Origin: Scleropages formosus
Taxonomy: Eukaryota; Chordata; Actinopteri; Osteoglossiformes; Osteoglossidae
Assembly (NCBI RefSeq): GCF_900964775.1
Contig: NC_041807.1
Location: 29,688,013-29,752,012 of the forward strand
Direction of reading: 5' to 3'
DNA length: 64,000 nucleotides
The translations under genes and the position numbers were made by a program. Position 1 is the first letter of the stretch. Each line of letters begins with the position of its first letter. The notes beneath the pieces were generated by a model. The model was not told the DNA's origin. It saw only the letters and a list, made by a program, of their open reading frames with translations, and did no database searches. Positions 21,528 through 33,202 of the stretch are shown here, piece after piece.

Positions 21528-21557
<30 letters not shown>

Positions 21558-21756
21558 TTTCAGAACCGCTTGTCCCTTACGGGGTCACGGGGAACCGGAG
21601 CCTACCCGGCAACACAGGGCGTAAGGCCGGAGGGGGAAGGGGACACACCCAGGACGGGACGCCAGTCCACCGCAAGGCACCCCAAGCGGGACTTGAACCC
21701 CAGACCCACCGGAGAGCAGGACTGCGGTCCAACCCACTGCGCCACCGCACCCCCTT
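21528..21756 (-). repeat. SINE-1 with 12-bp TSD, present only in this copy
   Basis: A complete SINE. In its own sense it has the GGGGGTGCGGTGGCGCAGTG head, a B box in GGGGTTCAAGTCCCG, the CCCCTTCCCCCTCC block, GGGACAAGCGGTTCTGAAAA and a (GT)n tail. It is flanked by GTAACAAATAAT at 21516-21527 and 21757-21768. The empty site is present at 41860-41871 and, inverted, at 4701-4712. Confidence 0.95.
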
Positions 21757-21768
21757 GTAACAAATAAT

Positions 21769-22242
21769 ATTCTTGAAGAAACCTGTACGTACGGAAAAAA
21801 ACAAAATGCTTACGATAACGGACCCAGAGAACAGCAGAAGCCATCCACTGAAATACCCAGATACTTACAGGACCTGATGATTCCCTACCACTCCTCTTCC
21901 TCTGGCTACCTACTCATCCCCTTTGTGAAGGGTCCAGTTTTTAAAATCTGCAGGTTGTCTGCTTTGGCCTCGGTGTGGTACAATAAGTCAGGAATGAGAC
22001 AAATTGGGTCAAACTACTGTTTATTGGTAAGGGGCGTATTTTACGGAAAAGGAACGCTGTTTCCCTAAAAAGTTGAGAGAAAACATCCTACCGAATTGTA
22101 ATCTCAGGATCCAGTCACTTTCACTTGCTCTTCTAAATGTTTCTTTTATTCTTGGAATAAAAATAGAAGTATGCTTGTGAAAGATGCTACGTGTTGGAAA
22201 AAGTTACCGCGTTCAGTACACATATATCCAGATACAGTATAT
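21769..22242. other. Unassigned arm DNA
   Basis: No gene seen. This segment and the next are absent from the left arm. Confidence 0.5.
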
Positions 22243-22438
22243 CAGGGGTGCACAACTCCGGCCTCAGAAGGCCAGAGTTCTACAGGTTTTAGAGGATGCA
22301 TTCTATTCTAGTACTTTTAATTAGTGCTGACACATTAAGTAGCGGCTGAAGGGATGCTGTCAATATAGCAATCAGGAGCTGAGAGTGGAAAGCCCACCCT
22401 CCCTTGTAACCCATGAGGCCCAGAATTGTCCACCCCTG
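22243..22438. mobile_element. hAT-like MITE (unit 1)
   Basis: Ends CAGGGGTGCACAA and, inverted, CAGGGGTGGACAA: 12 of 13 bases match. The 196-bp body has no coding sequence. I could not find a clean 8-bp TSD. The CAGGGGTG start is typical of hAT-derived MITEs. Confidence 0.6.
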
Positions 22439-23296
22439 TTGCATACAGTACATGCACATGATAGTGTACAGACAACATCAGAAACTATAAAACAGACTGC
22501 AGTGAAAAAAAAAAAAAAAAGAAAAAGTTAAATTGAGAAGTTTGGCTGTGAATTCAGCACACTTGGCTACATTCTAAAGTGTAACGAAGAGAACAATACA
22601 ACGTAGAAGTTGAAAAGACAAAAAGTAGCACCTCAGTGTAAAAAGACAACGAAACAAGTACGACTTAAAAACAGGGTTTTGTTGTTATTTTATGGCAAAA
22701 TTACTAACCTAAGCTATGTTGAAAAGGTAAGTAAATCACAGTAAGTTCTATTCTAGACATCCTTCTAGTTTTCATGTTTGTTTCCACTGAAATGCGTGTA
22801 TCCATACTACAAAAAAGTAAACTGATATATTCTAGACATCAGACACTTGAAATGTGCCATAGACCAAATATCTTTATATTTTAAGAAGCTCAAAGATACA
22901 GTACTTCAGTCTTTGCACAGTGAATTATAACAATGTACTATCCCCAAAGAGACAAAGTATACTTTTACATTCCACGTGTATCAAAAGTAGCTATTCACGC
23001 TATACCAGCTGAAACTGTAAACATTACTTTCCAACAACGAAAACATAATCTCTTCATTGCATTCTAAAAACTACACGGACGTGATTCCGGAGACCGAATG
23101 GAGCACTGATCAGTATGATGAATTTGGGCCGAGCTAAAGCTGACAACGATATCCTCAACCGCATCTGCATGGAATGGATCGATTAAACATGCTCACCTCT
23201 CATTTACCCAGTTTAATTTCTAGTCTTCATTTCCAGGAATATGTTACGTACTGTTAACTTTTAAAATCAGTGACGGTGATGTCAGTAGCCAATATA
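22439..23296. other. Unassigned AT-rich DNA
   Basis: No gene or known repeat. An A run sits at about 22505. The segment is missing from the left arm. Confidence 0.5.
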
Positions 23297-24397
23297 CGCT
23301 CGCCGGCCACTTTATTAGGTACACCTGTTCGACCGCTCATTAACGCAAATATCTGATCAGCCCATCGCATGGCAGCGTCTCGATGCATTTAGGCATGTGG
23401 ACATGGTCTAGACAACCTGCTCAAGTTCAGACTGAGCATCAGAATGGGGAAGAAACGTGATTTAAGTCACTTTGAACGTGGCGTGGGCGAAAATGCCTTG
23501 TTGACGCCAGAGATCAGAGGAGAATGGCCAGACGGGTTCGAGCCGATAGAAAGGCAACAGTAACTCACGTAACCACTCGTTACAACCGAGGTATGCAGAA
23601 GAGCATCTCTAAAAGCACAAAACGTCGAACCCTGAAGCAGATGGGCTACAGCAGCAGAAGACCACACCAGGTGCCACTCCTGTCAGCTGAGAACAGGAAA
23701 CTGAGGCTGCAGTTTGTGCGGGCTCACCAAAATTGGACGATAGAAGATTGGTAAAACGTTGCCTGGTCTGATGAGTCTCGATTTCTGCTGCGACATTCAG
23801 ATGGTAGGGTCAGAATTTGGCATAAACGACATGAAAGCATGGATCCGTCCTGCCTCGTATCAACGGTTCAGGCTGGTGGTGGTGGTGTAACGGTGTGGGG
23901 GATATTTTCTTGGCACGCTTTGGGCCCCTTAGTACCAACTGAGCATCGTTTAAACGCCACAGCCTGCCTGAGTATTGTTGCTGACCATGTCCATCCCTTT
24001 ATGACCACAGTGTACCCATCTTCTGATGGCTACTTCCGGCAGGATAACGCGCCGTGTCACAAAGCTCAAATCATCTCAAACTGGTTCCTTGAACATGACA
24101 ATGAGTTCACTATACTCAAATGGCCTCCACAGTGACCAGATCTCAATTGAGTAGAGCACCTTTGGGATGTGGTGGAACGGGAGATTCGCATCGTAGATGT
24201 GCAGCCGAGAAATCCGCAGCAACTGCGTGATGCTATCGTGTCAGGATGGGCCAAAATCTGTGAGGAATGTTTCCAGCACCGTGTTGAATCTACTGTATGC
24301 CAGAAAGAATTGAGGCAGTTCTGAAGGCAAAAGGGGGGGGGGGGGGGGGTCCAAGCTGTTACTTGCAAGGTGTACCTAATAAAGTGGCCAGTGAGTG
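23297..24397 (+). mobile_element. Tc1/mariner-like transposon A (unit 1)
   Basis: Same element as 3276-4508, transposase on plus (fragments near 23524-23754 and 23839-24135). About 130 bp near the left TIR is deleted. The catalytic residues remain (WSDES, RQDNAPC, VEHLW), but stops after IEDW and at WPPQ*PDL are shared with the other copies, so the element was dead before the duplications. Confidence 0.9.
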
Positions 24398-24565
24398 TAT
24401 TTCTTCCACATTTTGCTCTCAGACTACTCAGTAACGAACCTTTTTACACAACTGTACGGATAGTGTCACCGCAGCACAAAGGCGTACCGGCAAGTTTCAT
24501 AAACCTACTGCAAGGTGACAGTAGCGCCCTTGCTAATGGGAACACGGCAAGACGTCAGTGGGATG

Positions 24566-24920
24566 TTTCCGTTCATTTATTTAGGAGGTTATTTTCTCCA
24601 CAGCAACTTCGAATGAACGCTATGCGGTCTTACCAGGCTACACCTTATTCACCAAAGGTGACTTACAGCACAGTGCTACATACACTAACACCGGGTCCAT
24701 ACGTCACTGAAAAACAGTCTCTCTTATCGACTACGAGTGATCAATCTAACAAAACAGCATGACTTCTGACTCCGGGAGGAAACAGGAGCACCTGCAGGAA
24801 ATCCACACAGATATGGGGAGAACATGCAAACTCCACGCAGATTGAGCAGGGATCGAACTCATGTCACCCCAGTCACTGTGAGACAGCAGCTTTACTCACC
24901 CTGCCACCATGCCGCCCCTA
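24566..24920 (-). repeat. V-type SINE (unit 1)
   Basis: Mirror of 2754-3105. The unit duplication ends within it, at about 24858. Confidence 0.75.
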
Positions 24921-25195
24921 TGAAACCAAAATAGTTGAAATGGTGCCTCTTAGCCGTCATCAAATTTTTTTTTCTGTTGCTAAAGTCAAAGTATGGTCCG
25001 AAGGAAGGGATTCTTTTCCCCAATTTAGCCTCTTGATGCTTGAACTTGGTGGGCCGAGAAAAGACCTTGTGAGGTGATACAACGGCCTGGAGTGAAATGA
25101 TGTAAAATACCTTTCTGGCAGTAGGGTGGCCCTCAGCATCAACACTGTCAGCGGTGGTGTGTTCTGTGTGTTTGATACACCTGGTTACTCATTGG

Positions 25196-25290
25196 TATAT
25201 CTGAGAACCATGTGTTAAATAGAATTTTTTTTTTGGAACAAAAACTTGATCTGTCTCCTTTGCATGCGGTATTGCAGTACGTCCAGGAAA
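25196..25290 (+). pseudogene. Degenerate U2 snRNA fragment
   Basis: Plus-strand counterpart of 2382-2477: TATCTGAGAACCATGTGTTA, GGAACA, GCGGTATTGCAGTACG and TCCAGGAAA follow U2 order. It is old and broken. Confidence 0.65.
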
Positions 25291-25374
25291 TCTCTGTACA
25301 ACAGCAGAAAACATGTGACAAGAAAGAAAACAGGTATGTTGCCTACAGGAATTTTTATTTCTTCCCTTACTAAT

Positions 25375-25540
25375 ACATTTACATTTATTTAGCAGATGAC
25401 TTTCTCCAAAGCGACTTCCACTGAACTTCATGTAGTGTTATCAGTCCACACACCTAATTCATCAAGGTGACTTACACTGCTAGATACACTACTTACAAAC
25501 TCATCCATACATCAGTGGAACACACTCTCTCTGTCACTCA
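25375..25540 (-). repeat. 3' part of a V-type SINE
   Basis: Counterpart of 2140-2304, joined to the LINE on its right. Confidence 0.6.
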
Positions 25541-25549
25541 CACACTATG

Positions 25550-28500
25550 GGTAATAGTCCACACTTTTGTTTCGATAGCTTCCCACCAATGCTTCCCACA
25601 ACTGACCTACATCTTCCACACACCAACACAACCATGAGAGGACTGTCCCTTGTAATGAATTGTAAGTGCTCAAGGTAACCAAAAGAAAAACAAAGGCTAG
25701 TAAAATCTGTGAACAAAATCCTATACACATAGAATCCATGCATATTAAAAGAAAATAAATATAAAAAAGAAATATAAATATATTAATATACAAGGGAGTA
25801 AGATACAAGACAGTACAAAAATTTTTAAAGAGATGCTATTCCATAAAGCAGATGTCCATCTTCACGGCTTCAAGAGCATTCTTCCGTGAGGCCTCTCCAG
25901 CTGTCCTTTGCCTCATGGTAGCCCCCAGGCGATCACATCCCGCTTTATCCTGAACTTCAGTCCAGCTTGAGTTTTCCAAAAATCACCATAGGCTCCCATT
26001 TTCAGCCCCTTTCGGACAAGGTTAACGTGTGCATCCCACAATTCTCTCTTTGTCAAACTTACAGTCAACCGCATCCTGCCAGAGGCTGCTTTACTCACCT
26101 TGGGGGACAGTCCCTTCATAATGTGACCAAAAGTCAACGCCATCTCGCCGTCTAACTCCCTGCACAAGGGCTCGACCAGTGACCAGACTTTCCTGGCATA
26201 ACCGCAATCCCAAAAAACATGTTCAATCGTTTCCGCACCTGAACACTGGGGTCACGGGCAGTCAGGACGTCCGGTCAACCTGTCCCTGTAAAGCTTTTCC
26301 ATCACGGGCAATCTTTCGTGAAGGCACTGCCGGTTTACATCCTCTATCCTATTGTCGAACCCTTTTGGCTGAGTTCGGATCCAGATGTCTTCCCCAAGGC
26401 AATCGAATTTCAGAGAGAAGTCAGGGACCCCCCACTTCCACCCCTGTCCTTCCCTAGGTACATCACCTCCCTCCCCACATACTCATGTTTCCCACCCCAC
26501 AGCATACCAAACACATCTTTAACAAATTCTTTCCGTAAATTGCGAGGCATGGGGTAGACGTGAGCTAAGTAAAGTAAGGTCGGGAGGACATCGACTTTCA
26601 GAATCAACATCTTACCCAGGAAGGACAGGAACCTAGCCTTCCAAAGCCCCATCTTCCGTCCATCTGTCGCAAAGCGCTTCTCCCAGTTGACCTGGGCCGC
26701 TCCTTCTGAAAGGAAACTCACACCCAGCACTCTGAAGGGACCCCTGCAGAGCGAGAGACCACGAAAGATATCTTTTCTCACTCCCCAGAATCCGAAGTAC
26801 TTTACCTCTGTCTTCCCGAAGCTGAGCGCCGAACCCAAGGCCTTCCCGAACGCGTGAGTCACATGCAGCGCTTGGGCGAGTGACCAGTCAGAGCACAAAA
26901 CGAGGTGGTATCGTCCGCGTACTTGGCCAATTTATCAGCCTTACCACTGCCTCCCGGAATGAGCAGCCCAACCCATCTATTCCCGGGTGGGCCCAGATTG
27001 CTGCCGCCAGTGGCTCCACGTACAAAACGTAGAGAAGGGGAGACGGCGGACACCCCTGTCTTACCCCACTCAGCTGGGGCACCCACTCCCAGAGGAAGCC
27101 ATTGATGGAGACTTGGCTGCCAACCCCATTACAGAGAGACTCCCTCACTTCGTTAAAGAAGAAGGAGGAGCATTTTTCGTCTTCCTCCAGTTCCCTTATT
27201 CGGGCTCCTGCGAGGAGAGCACTAGCTTGCTGGTCATATAATCGCCTCAGTTCAGCTTTTAGCCCCGTGTCTCTGACACTATTAAAATCTTTCCCGTTAT
27301 TATGGTGGCCATAAAGTTTTCCCAACTTTTTTTCCACTCTACGAAGGGCTCTGCAGGATCGAGCTTTCCTACGGACACAATACTGTTTGGTAATAGTCCG
27401 CGCTTTCGTTTCGATGGCTTCCCACCGATGCGAAACAGGTTTGAACTCCTGCCACACCGTAAAATGTCGATAAAAAGGGTCCCTATACTCCTTCTCCTTC
27501 AAGATATCAATGTTTAGATTCCAGTACCCAGGGCCGTGTAACGGGGCCTCTGTGGAAACCGTAGCCTCAACCATCAAATGGTCCCCCATCGGCCAATAAG
27601 GAGAGAGAAGGAACTGTTTAAAAACAAGAGTGTCGGAAGCTAAAATACAATCTAGGCGACTTTCCGCTCCTCTACTATTACACCAAGTAATGCCCGGATG
27701 ATTGGGGCTGCATACTCTGAAATCATCAGAAAGACCAAATCTAGACATAAAATTCTTCAAATGCTTGATACCAACATCCTCTTTACCCTCCAGATATATA
27801 TTAAAATCGCCACCAATTATTAAATGTCTATTACCGGCACAGAAGGGGGCCAGCTCTTCCAAAAGAGCTATGCGGGATGCGGCTTCTACCAGAGCGTAGA
27901 AGCACATCGCACGGATGCACTGTCCCCTACAGGTGGTGTCCACTCCTAGTACTCTACCCTGTACGACGGCAAATGTACTTACTTTCCCAAAACTTTGATT
28001 GCCAAAGAGAATGCCGAGACCTGTGGAGCGGACGCCACCCACACTCCAGCACGATCTACCTTTCTTCCAACCCCCAGAGAAGATGGCCACGTCCCGCTGG
28101 TCCCGAAGGTGGACTTCCTGTAAGAAACGTAACCGGAAGGCAGAGGATGCAAGTCTATCTCACACTCACACACACACACACACACACACACATTTTCAGA
28201 ACCGCCTGTCCCATACGGGGTCACGGGGAACCGGAGCCTACCCGGCAACACAGGGCGTAAGGCCGGAGGGGGAGGGGACACACCCAGGACGGGACGCCAG
28301 TCCGTTGCAAGGCACCCCAAGTGGGACTCAAACCCCAGACCCACCGGAGAGCAGGACTGTGGGCCAACCCACTGCACCACCGCACCCCCTACCTCTATCA
28401 AACATTGCTGCTCTTTTTAACACATTCTTCAGTCCTCTGACATTTAAAGCTAAGATTTTAAAATCAGCCATGAAAAAGAATGGTATAGAATTAACCAACC

Positions 28501-28690
28501 ATAAGAATGCCAAACCTTATTAAAATTCATTAAAACAGTTAAAACGCAAATTCATTCCCCTCCTGACATTTCTATTATGCTCTCAAAATCTACAGCGACA
28601 TATGGCTGTTCATTAAGATCCTCATTTTCATCTGAGTAAAGAGGGACAGCCCAGCACATCATCGGAGGTGAGCTTCCCTCCCTGCAGGAA
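25550..28690 (-). mobile_element. Keno-like LINE, most extended copy, with internal SINE
   Basis: In minus sense it runs as follows. A short acidic ORF1-like tail (SDENEDLNEQPY...SGGE, stop near 28560) comes first, then ORF2 from MADFKILALNVRGLKN near 28470. SINE-1 interrupts ORF2 at 28160-28392. The endonuclease then continues at 28090-26888 (GGDFNIYL, SRLDCILASD), followed by the RT remnant, YADD at about 26920, the KTEVKYFGFWG region, the C-terminal region to 25913 and a 3' UTR to about 25597. RT motifs 1-3 are deleted, and a second gap lies near 26400 (DCLG joined to EDIW). The 3' end carries a 43-bp patch (25550-25592) resembling ORF2 internal sequence at 27391-27433. Confidence 0.85.
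28160..28392 (-). repeat. SINE-1 inside the LINE endonuclease
   Basis: A full SINE-1 with a (GT)n tail splits the endonuclease reading frame. Flanking GATAGA repeats (after ATGTTTGATAGA upstream and before CTTGCATCC downstream, in LINE sense) look like a short TSD. It is shared with the left arm (1-48), so it predates the inversion. Confidence 0.85.
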
Positions 28691-28934
28691 TAGAATAGTT
28701 CTGTTCTTTCAGGTTTCTAGAGTCTAGGTTTATCATTATATGTCGTATTATACATTTTTGCATTCTGCTCTTTTTATGTAGATTTCAAGTATTTTAGTTC
28801 ATACAATAATAAATTTATTTCAATCACCATGGGTTTTGTGATGTTATTTGCTATAAATGCGATACATCGACTGCTGTAATATTGTGAGATAGTAGCGGCT
28901 GTTTGTAGTTGTGGTGGGGCCTATTTGGGGGAAA
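28691..28934. other. Unassigned DNA
   Basis: AT-rich, no feature recognised; possibly further LINE 5' sequence. Confidence 0.4.
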
Positions 28935-29260
28935 ATCCAGGGCCGTTTTTTTACTCCCAGTCCGTCCCTGCCTGCAGGATATCTACACTAGGCGGTGTGT
29001 GAGGAAAGCACGGAGGACCATCAGAGACTCGCGAGCCATGGACTGCTCTCGCTGCTACCATCAGGCAAACGGTATCGCAGCACCAGGTCCCGCACCAGCT
29101 TCTTCTTGCAGGCCATCAGACTGTCGAACTCTAACTAATAACGCCACCACACGCACAACCCACTCTACCTCCCGTGTGTATTGCATATTATCTGTACATC
29201 TTGAGCCCTACATGTATATTGTATTATGTGAATACTGCACAGGTGTCTATTGTGTAAATA
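28935..29260 (+). mobile_element. 3' end of a CR1/L2-superfamily LINE
   Basis: The sequence translates to LQDIYTRRCVRKARRTIRDS followed, after frame slips, by remnants of the usual C-terminal block (SGKRYRSIxxRTxR, NSFYP). It ends in a 3' UTR with repeated TGTATATTG. Only the last part of ORF2 is present. Confidence 0.5.
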
Positions 29261-29749
29261 TTTTTTGTGGCCTGTACATTTGCCACTTATGCCAAACAGC
29301 TGCGGAGAACGCACCAAACATTTTCACCACCTGCACGCTTGTGGTTATGGTTGTCGTGGTTTCCCCCCGGAACGGAGGTGCCGGACCCAAGTGCGGAGCA
29401 CTGGAAGGTTTCACAAAGGGTAATCCAAGAGACATGTCAAGAAAACGGGCAAATGGTCATCGATCTGCGAACGAAATCCGAAGGGGGGACCCGAGAGACC
29501 TAATCCAGAAAGTCGTAGATAAACAGGGGCGCGCACGGGAACAACGAAAATGGCGAGGACGAGGAATCTAGAAGGTCAGGAGAGCTATACACGAAGCGCA
29601 AGTGAGTAACAAGGCTGAACAAGGTTCCACAGTTTCCTGCAGTCCGGGCTGTCCTTTTATGTGCCCGGATCGCGGTCAGCCACAGGTGTTGCTTGTTGTC
29701 GAGGTGGAGGGCGTGACAATGGTGAAGTGACAATGAAGTGCTTTGATTT
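29261..29749. other. Unassigned, possibly repeat-derived
   Basis: Contains GGAACGGAGGTGCCGG and a GC-rich block. No family named and no gene supported. Confidence 0.4.
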
Positions 29750-30220
29750 TGAGTGAAAAAACATCAGAGTTTAGAAACAGGTATAAATATGCTCCATACG
29801 AACAAAAACTGGGACTTTAAAACCCTTAACCTTTAAAAGCGTAAAACGGTTCAGGAAAAAAATTAAAAATCGGAGCCGAAAGGTCCGAGAAGCGATTTCA
29901 CAACAGATGAGGAGTTTCAGATGCACTTTGTTTTCAAAATGAATCGGAGATAAATCCAATTGGACAGCAACTAATTGAAATAATGCCTCCTGCACATTAC
30001 AAGCTACGACATTGTGAGGAAAAGTGAAAATTCCCATTATGTCTTTGAAAGTGGTGCTGAAGGGGCATTTGAATGTCTTGAGTTGGGCGTCGGTTTGGAA
30101 GAAGCCACCTACCTAATGAATAAATGTGAATGTGAAGGGACACATAATGGAAAGCAGACAAGGGGAACAAAGGGAGACAAGAAATTGACTTTGAGTATGA
30201 AAACCGTTGCTTAGCCATTC
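29750..30220 (-). repeat. Inverted relative of 12820-13290, left edge of unit 2
   Basis: The minus strand follows 12820-13290 in order, including CCAATTGGATTTATCTCC, AAATCGCTTCTCGGACC and GTTAAGGGTTTTAAAGTCCC. It is continuous across the unit boundary at 30076. In unit 1 the part left of the boundary has been replaced by LINE sequence. Confidence 0.7.
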
Positions 30221-30475
30221 ATAAAAGCATCCCTGAAAGAAGGAGCACGGGATTGGCAGCAGAGTTTAAAGCAGCCCCTGACTGAGCACGGGGAATACCA
30301 TCTATGCCAGGTGTATTCTTCTTTGATAACGCTTTTAATCCCGTTGCTGAAAGAAAGTGTTCGAATTGAACAGATTGTTCCTCTTGCAGAACTCGATCAA
30401 ACGTTCTCTTGCCTCGCTCCTGTTTGTCAAATCCGTTTTCTCCAACCACTTGGCCTTCTTCATTTCCTCTGACCT

Positions 30476-30928
30476 TTGCTACTGTCACATGTGGAGATTG
30501 AGAGGATGCAACAGAATGGCCATGGCACTCAGCAGCATGGAAATGAAGGGCTACCCCTGATGGAAGAGAGCAGGGTCACAGAACCGGCTGACACAACCGT
30601 ACAGACCATGCGAGTCATGGCCGGACTGAATACAGTTAATCCCCAGACCCAACTTCTCCCACTCACTGACAAACTCCCTTTAGAACAGATGCACGCCGAT
30701 GTCAACACAGCTCTACTCATTACCACCATCACAGAAACCAATGAGCTTGTATGTGCCACTGCAACAATAATCTTGGAGATGGTGGGCTATAAGATCAAGA
30801 TCGCAAGATGCAGAGATTGCCCCCCTCCCCATGGAGAAGAAAGCGGGATTCCAAGATCAAGGAAACCCAGAGTGACATTCGCCAGCTAACAGAGGTGCAG
30901 AAGGGTGCGATGAAAGACGCGTGTCGAA
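30476..30928 (+). pseudogene. Possible LINE ORF remnant (unit 2)
   Basis: Same sequence as 10088-10540; see that entry for the motifs and doubts. Confidence 0.4.
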
Positions 30929-31227
30929 CATATCCATATACATTTACGAACGAAAGCCCCCTAGGACAATACCCCCTTTGGACCGCAATGAATAAGGAAG
31001 GCATTTATAAGTATTGTATTGTAGCATACATTAATACTCGTAATTATATAAATTTTCAGCTCACTGTTTTACAACACAAAACATGTCCTTATGTATCGGT
31101 GTGATATAGTAAATATACAGCTTTTGGATGCTCAAAATGATATTCAAATTAAATTGAAGCAAAATGATTGTCCAGTTGTCACACAGAGAAGCATGGGTAG
31201 GGTGGGGGCGAAGCCCTGCACACATCC

Positions 31228-31299
31228 TCCCTGGTGGTCTAGTGGTTAGGATTCGGCGCTCTCACCGCCGCGGCCCGGGTTCGATTCCCGGTCAGGGAA
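31228..31299 (+). tRNA. tRNA-Glu(CTC), second copy
   Basis: Identical to the copy at 10840-10911, including A box, CTC anticodon and B box. It looks functional. Confidence 0.97.
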
Positions 31300-32131
31300 G
31301 GTTACCTTTAACAAAACGGCCGCACCGAAACAGTGCTGCGTACACCCTTTCATTCCTTTACACGTACCACGGGAAAGGAAAAGTACCTTCACACGTGTTG
31401 GGAATAACGATGTACGCATCGCTGCATGCCGTGTTTGTCGGTCGCTACTCCATACTATATGTTAGGCAAACACAGAGAAGGCTTTCAAACTGGAAGACAC
31501 ATCTGCCCGCCCGCAGTCAACAGAGGGCGAAAACATTTCATTTTGAAGCGACTGTACCTTTCAATCTGTGCTGCGGAGTCGAAATGCCTGGCAACAAGGC
31601 GGCCTACATTCCGGCCTAGTATTATAATGGCATTCCCTCTGAAATTTCCCCCAAAGAAGCTGTAGCCACATGATTGATATTTGCTTTGGACAAACTTTGC
31701 AAAGGCTTCCGACAGTATATGAGTACAGATCATGATCATGTACCGAAATGTTTACACAACACAAACGCCTAACTTCTTGGAATCGTACGCAAGCTAAAGG
31801 CGTTGTCCCGCTCCACGTCTCTCGCCTTGCTTGAATGATTTCCATCGTCCATCGTGTGTCGCTCTCTACTACTGTATATTTGCATCATTTATTCTTTCGG
31901 CACACGGTCTAATGCGAAGCGACGCACGACTCGACGCATTCAAATGGCGATTCAACGACCGACTGCTGTGAAATGCGCTTTTCTTTACCTGGCTGGACTC
32001 GAACGTCGCTTCGGAGAGAAGAAGCGTGTAGGAGTAAATCCAAAAGTAAAATTGCCGCTACAATAATAAACAATAATGTCGGTTCGCGATTTTCATTAGG
32101 TTGCGGTGGCCTACAGTAGTAAGACCTTTGT

Positions 32132-32183
32132 TATCATCATCATCATCATCATCATCATCATTATTATTATTATTATTATTATT
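32132..32183 (+). repeat. (ATC)n(ATT)n microsatellite (unit 2)
   Basis: About 7 bp shorter than at 11743-11801. Confidence 0.95.
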
Positions 32184-33202
32184 AAAATAACGGATGTCGA
32201 AATCTGTGTTTGGGTACCGGCGGTCTTCTTGTTGCATTTGAACGGGGAAATTGCTGTATTTGGAATGATGAACGCTCGAGTTTTTATTTATTATTGCGGA
32301 GCAGAAAATTGGTTGTCTTCTCTAAGTCTTAGATGTTCGTAGGTTTCTTTTTCTTTTTTGTGTTAAATTCGCAAACGTTTCGGGATGTTAAGCCTGGTCT
32401 GCAGGTTGAGCTGTTTCAAGTTCTGTCCTTTAGGGTCCGGTTTCAAATCAGGCACGCACACTAGTCTACAGGGGTCGGGTTTGGCGATTTATTCTGTAAT
32501 CTGGCATGAATCATACTGTTCAGCACAGCAGGATGTTGGAAATGTGGAAATTTAATTTTATATAGTGATTTGAACTTTGCGCAATATATTATGTGGAATC
32601 TCACACGTATATTCAACGTTCAAATATCATGTGATTTCGAATTGCCTTCAGACCGTGTATTCAGCATGTTGTTCACACTGTGTTCTTCATTTTTTAAAGA
32701 AATACTTGTAGTACTCTTTTTTAAATAGTATATTAGAATTTCTGATGAAACCAGAGCACAAAACAGAACTGAACAACTTTAACCTGCTAACTGAACTAGT
32801 GTTATCTTATCATTCTTTTCTTATACCATACAAAAAAAAAGCATTTTGAAACTGGAAGACTATATACGTGAAGTTAACTGGGTCACTGGAGATGTGATCG
32901 TTTGAATGTGTAATCAGTGTTACAGAATATATATAATAATTGGCAACAAATAAAAGCAGTGAGTGTTTCAATGAGAGACGGACAGCACCATTTTGACGAA
33001 CTTGTTTGCTTGCATTTTGTTGCAATGGAAGCGTGTTGTAATTCAGTTTCCTCCAAAAAAGCTCTATCCTCACATTTGCTTTGGACAAACTTACTAGCAA
33101 TTAATGAACAGTTAAATAACAAGGAGCAGCGGAGAGCGAGCGCGGAAATCATGTCCGCCCGTGTTTTCCCCCCGCATAATAATTCCTCTAGGCCCTGTTG
33201 AG

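Larger units (their letters stand above)
9688..24858 (+). repeat. Direct repeat unit, copy 1
   Basis: This block recurs at 30076-44958, almost base for base. The offset falls from 20,388 (tRNA) to 20,335 (U2) to about 20,100 (Tc1 element A) because of indels. The differences I can see are microsatellite lengths (11743, 14180, 16676), a short replacement near 12710-12722, a 24-30 bp loss near 16045, and the SINE at 21528-21756 present only here. The left boundary coincides with the truncated LINE end. The right boundary lies inside a V-type SINE. Confidence 0.92.
18592..28206 (+). repeat. Right arm of the large inverted repeat
   Basis: This is the reverse-complement counterpart of 1-7646, with the inner end exactly at the LINE/U2 junction. 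The spacer between the arms is 7647-18591. The part up to 24858 recurs directly at 38927-44958. Confidence 0.9.

Noticed and set aside
1-28206. The inverted arms as terminal repeats of one giant transposon
   Set aside because: The arms contain several unrelated, independently decayed elements, no single transposase belongs to the whole, and the inner boundary is a LINE/U2 junction. A rearrangement explains it better.
29330-29760. GC-rich block as part of an LTR element
   Set aside because: No terminal repeats, primer site or coding motif could be recognised, so it is left unassigned.
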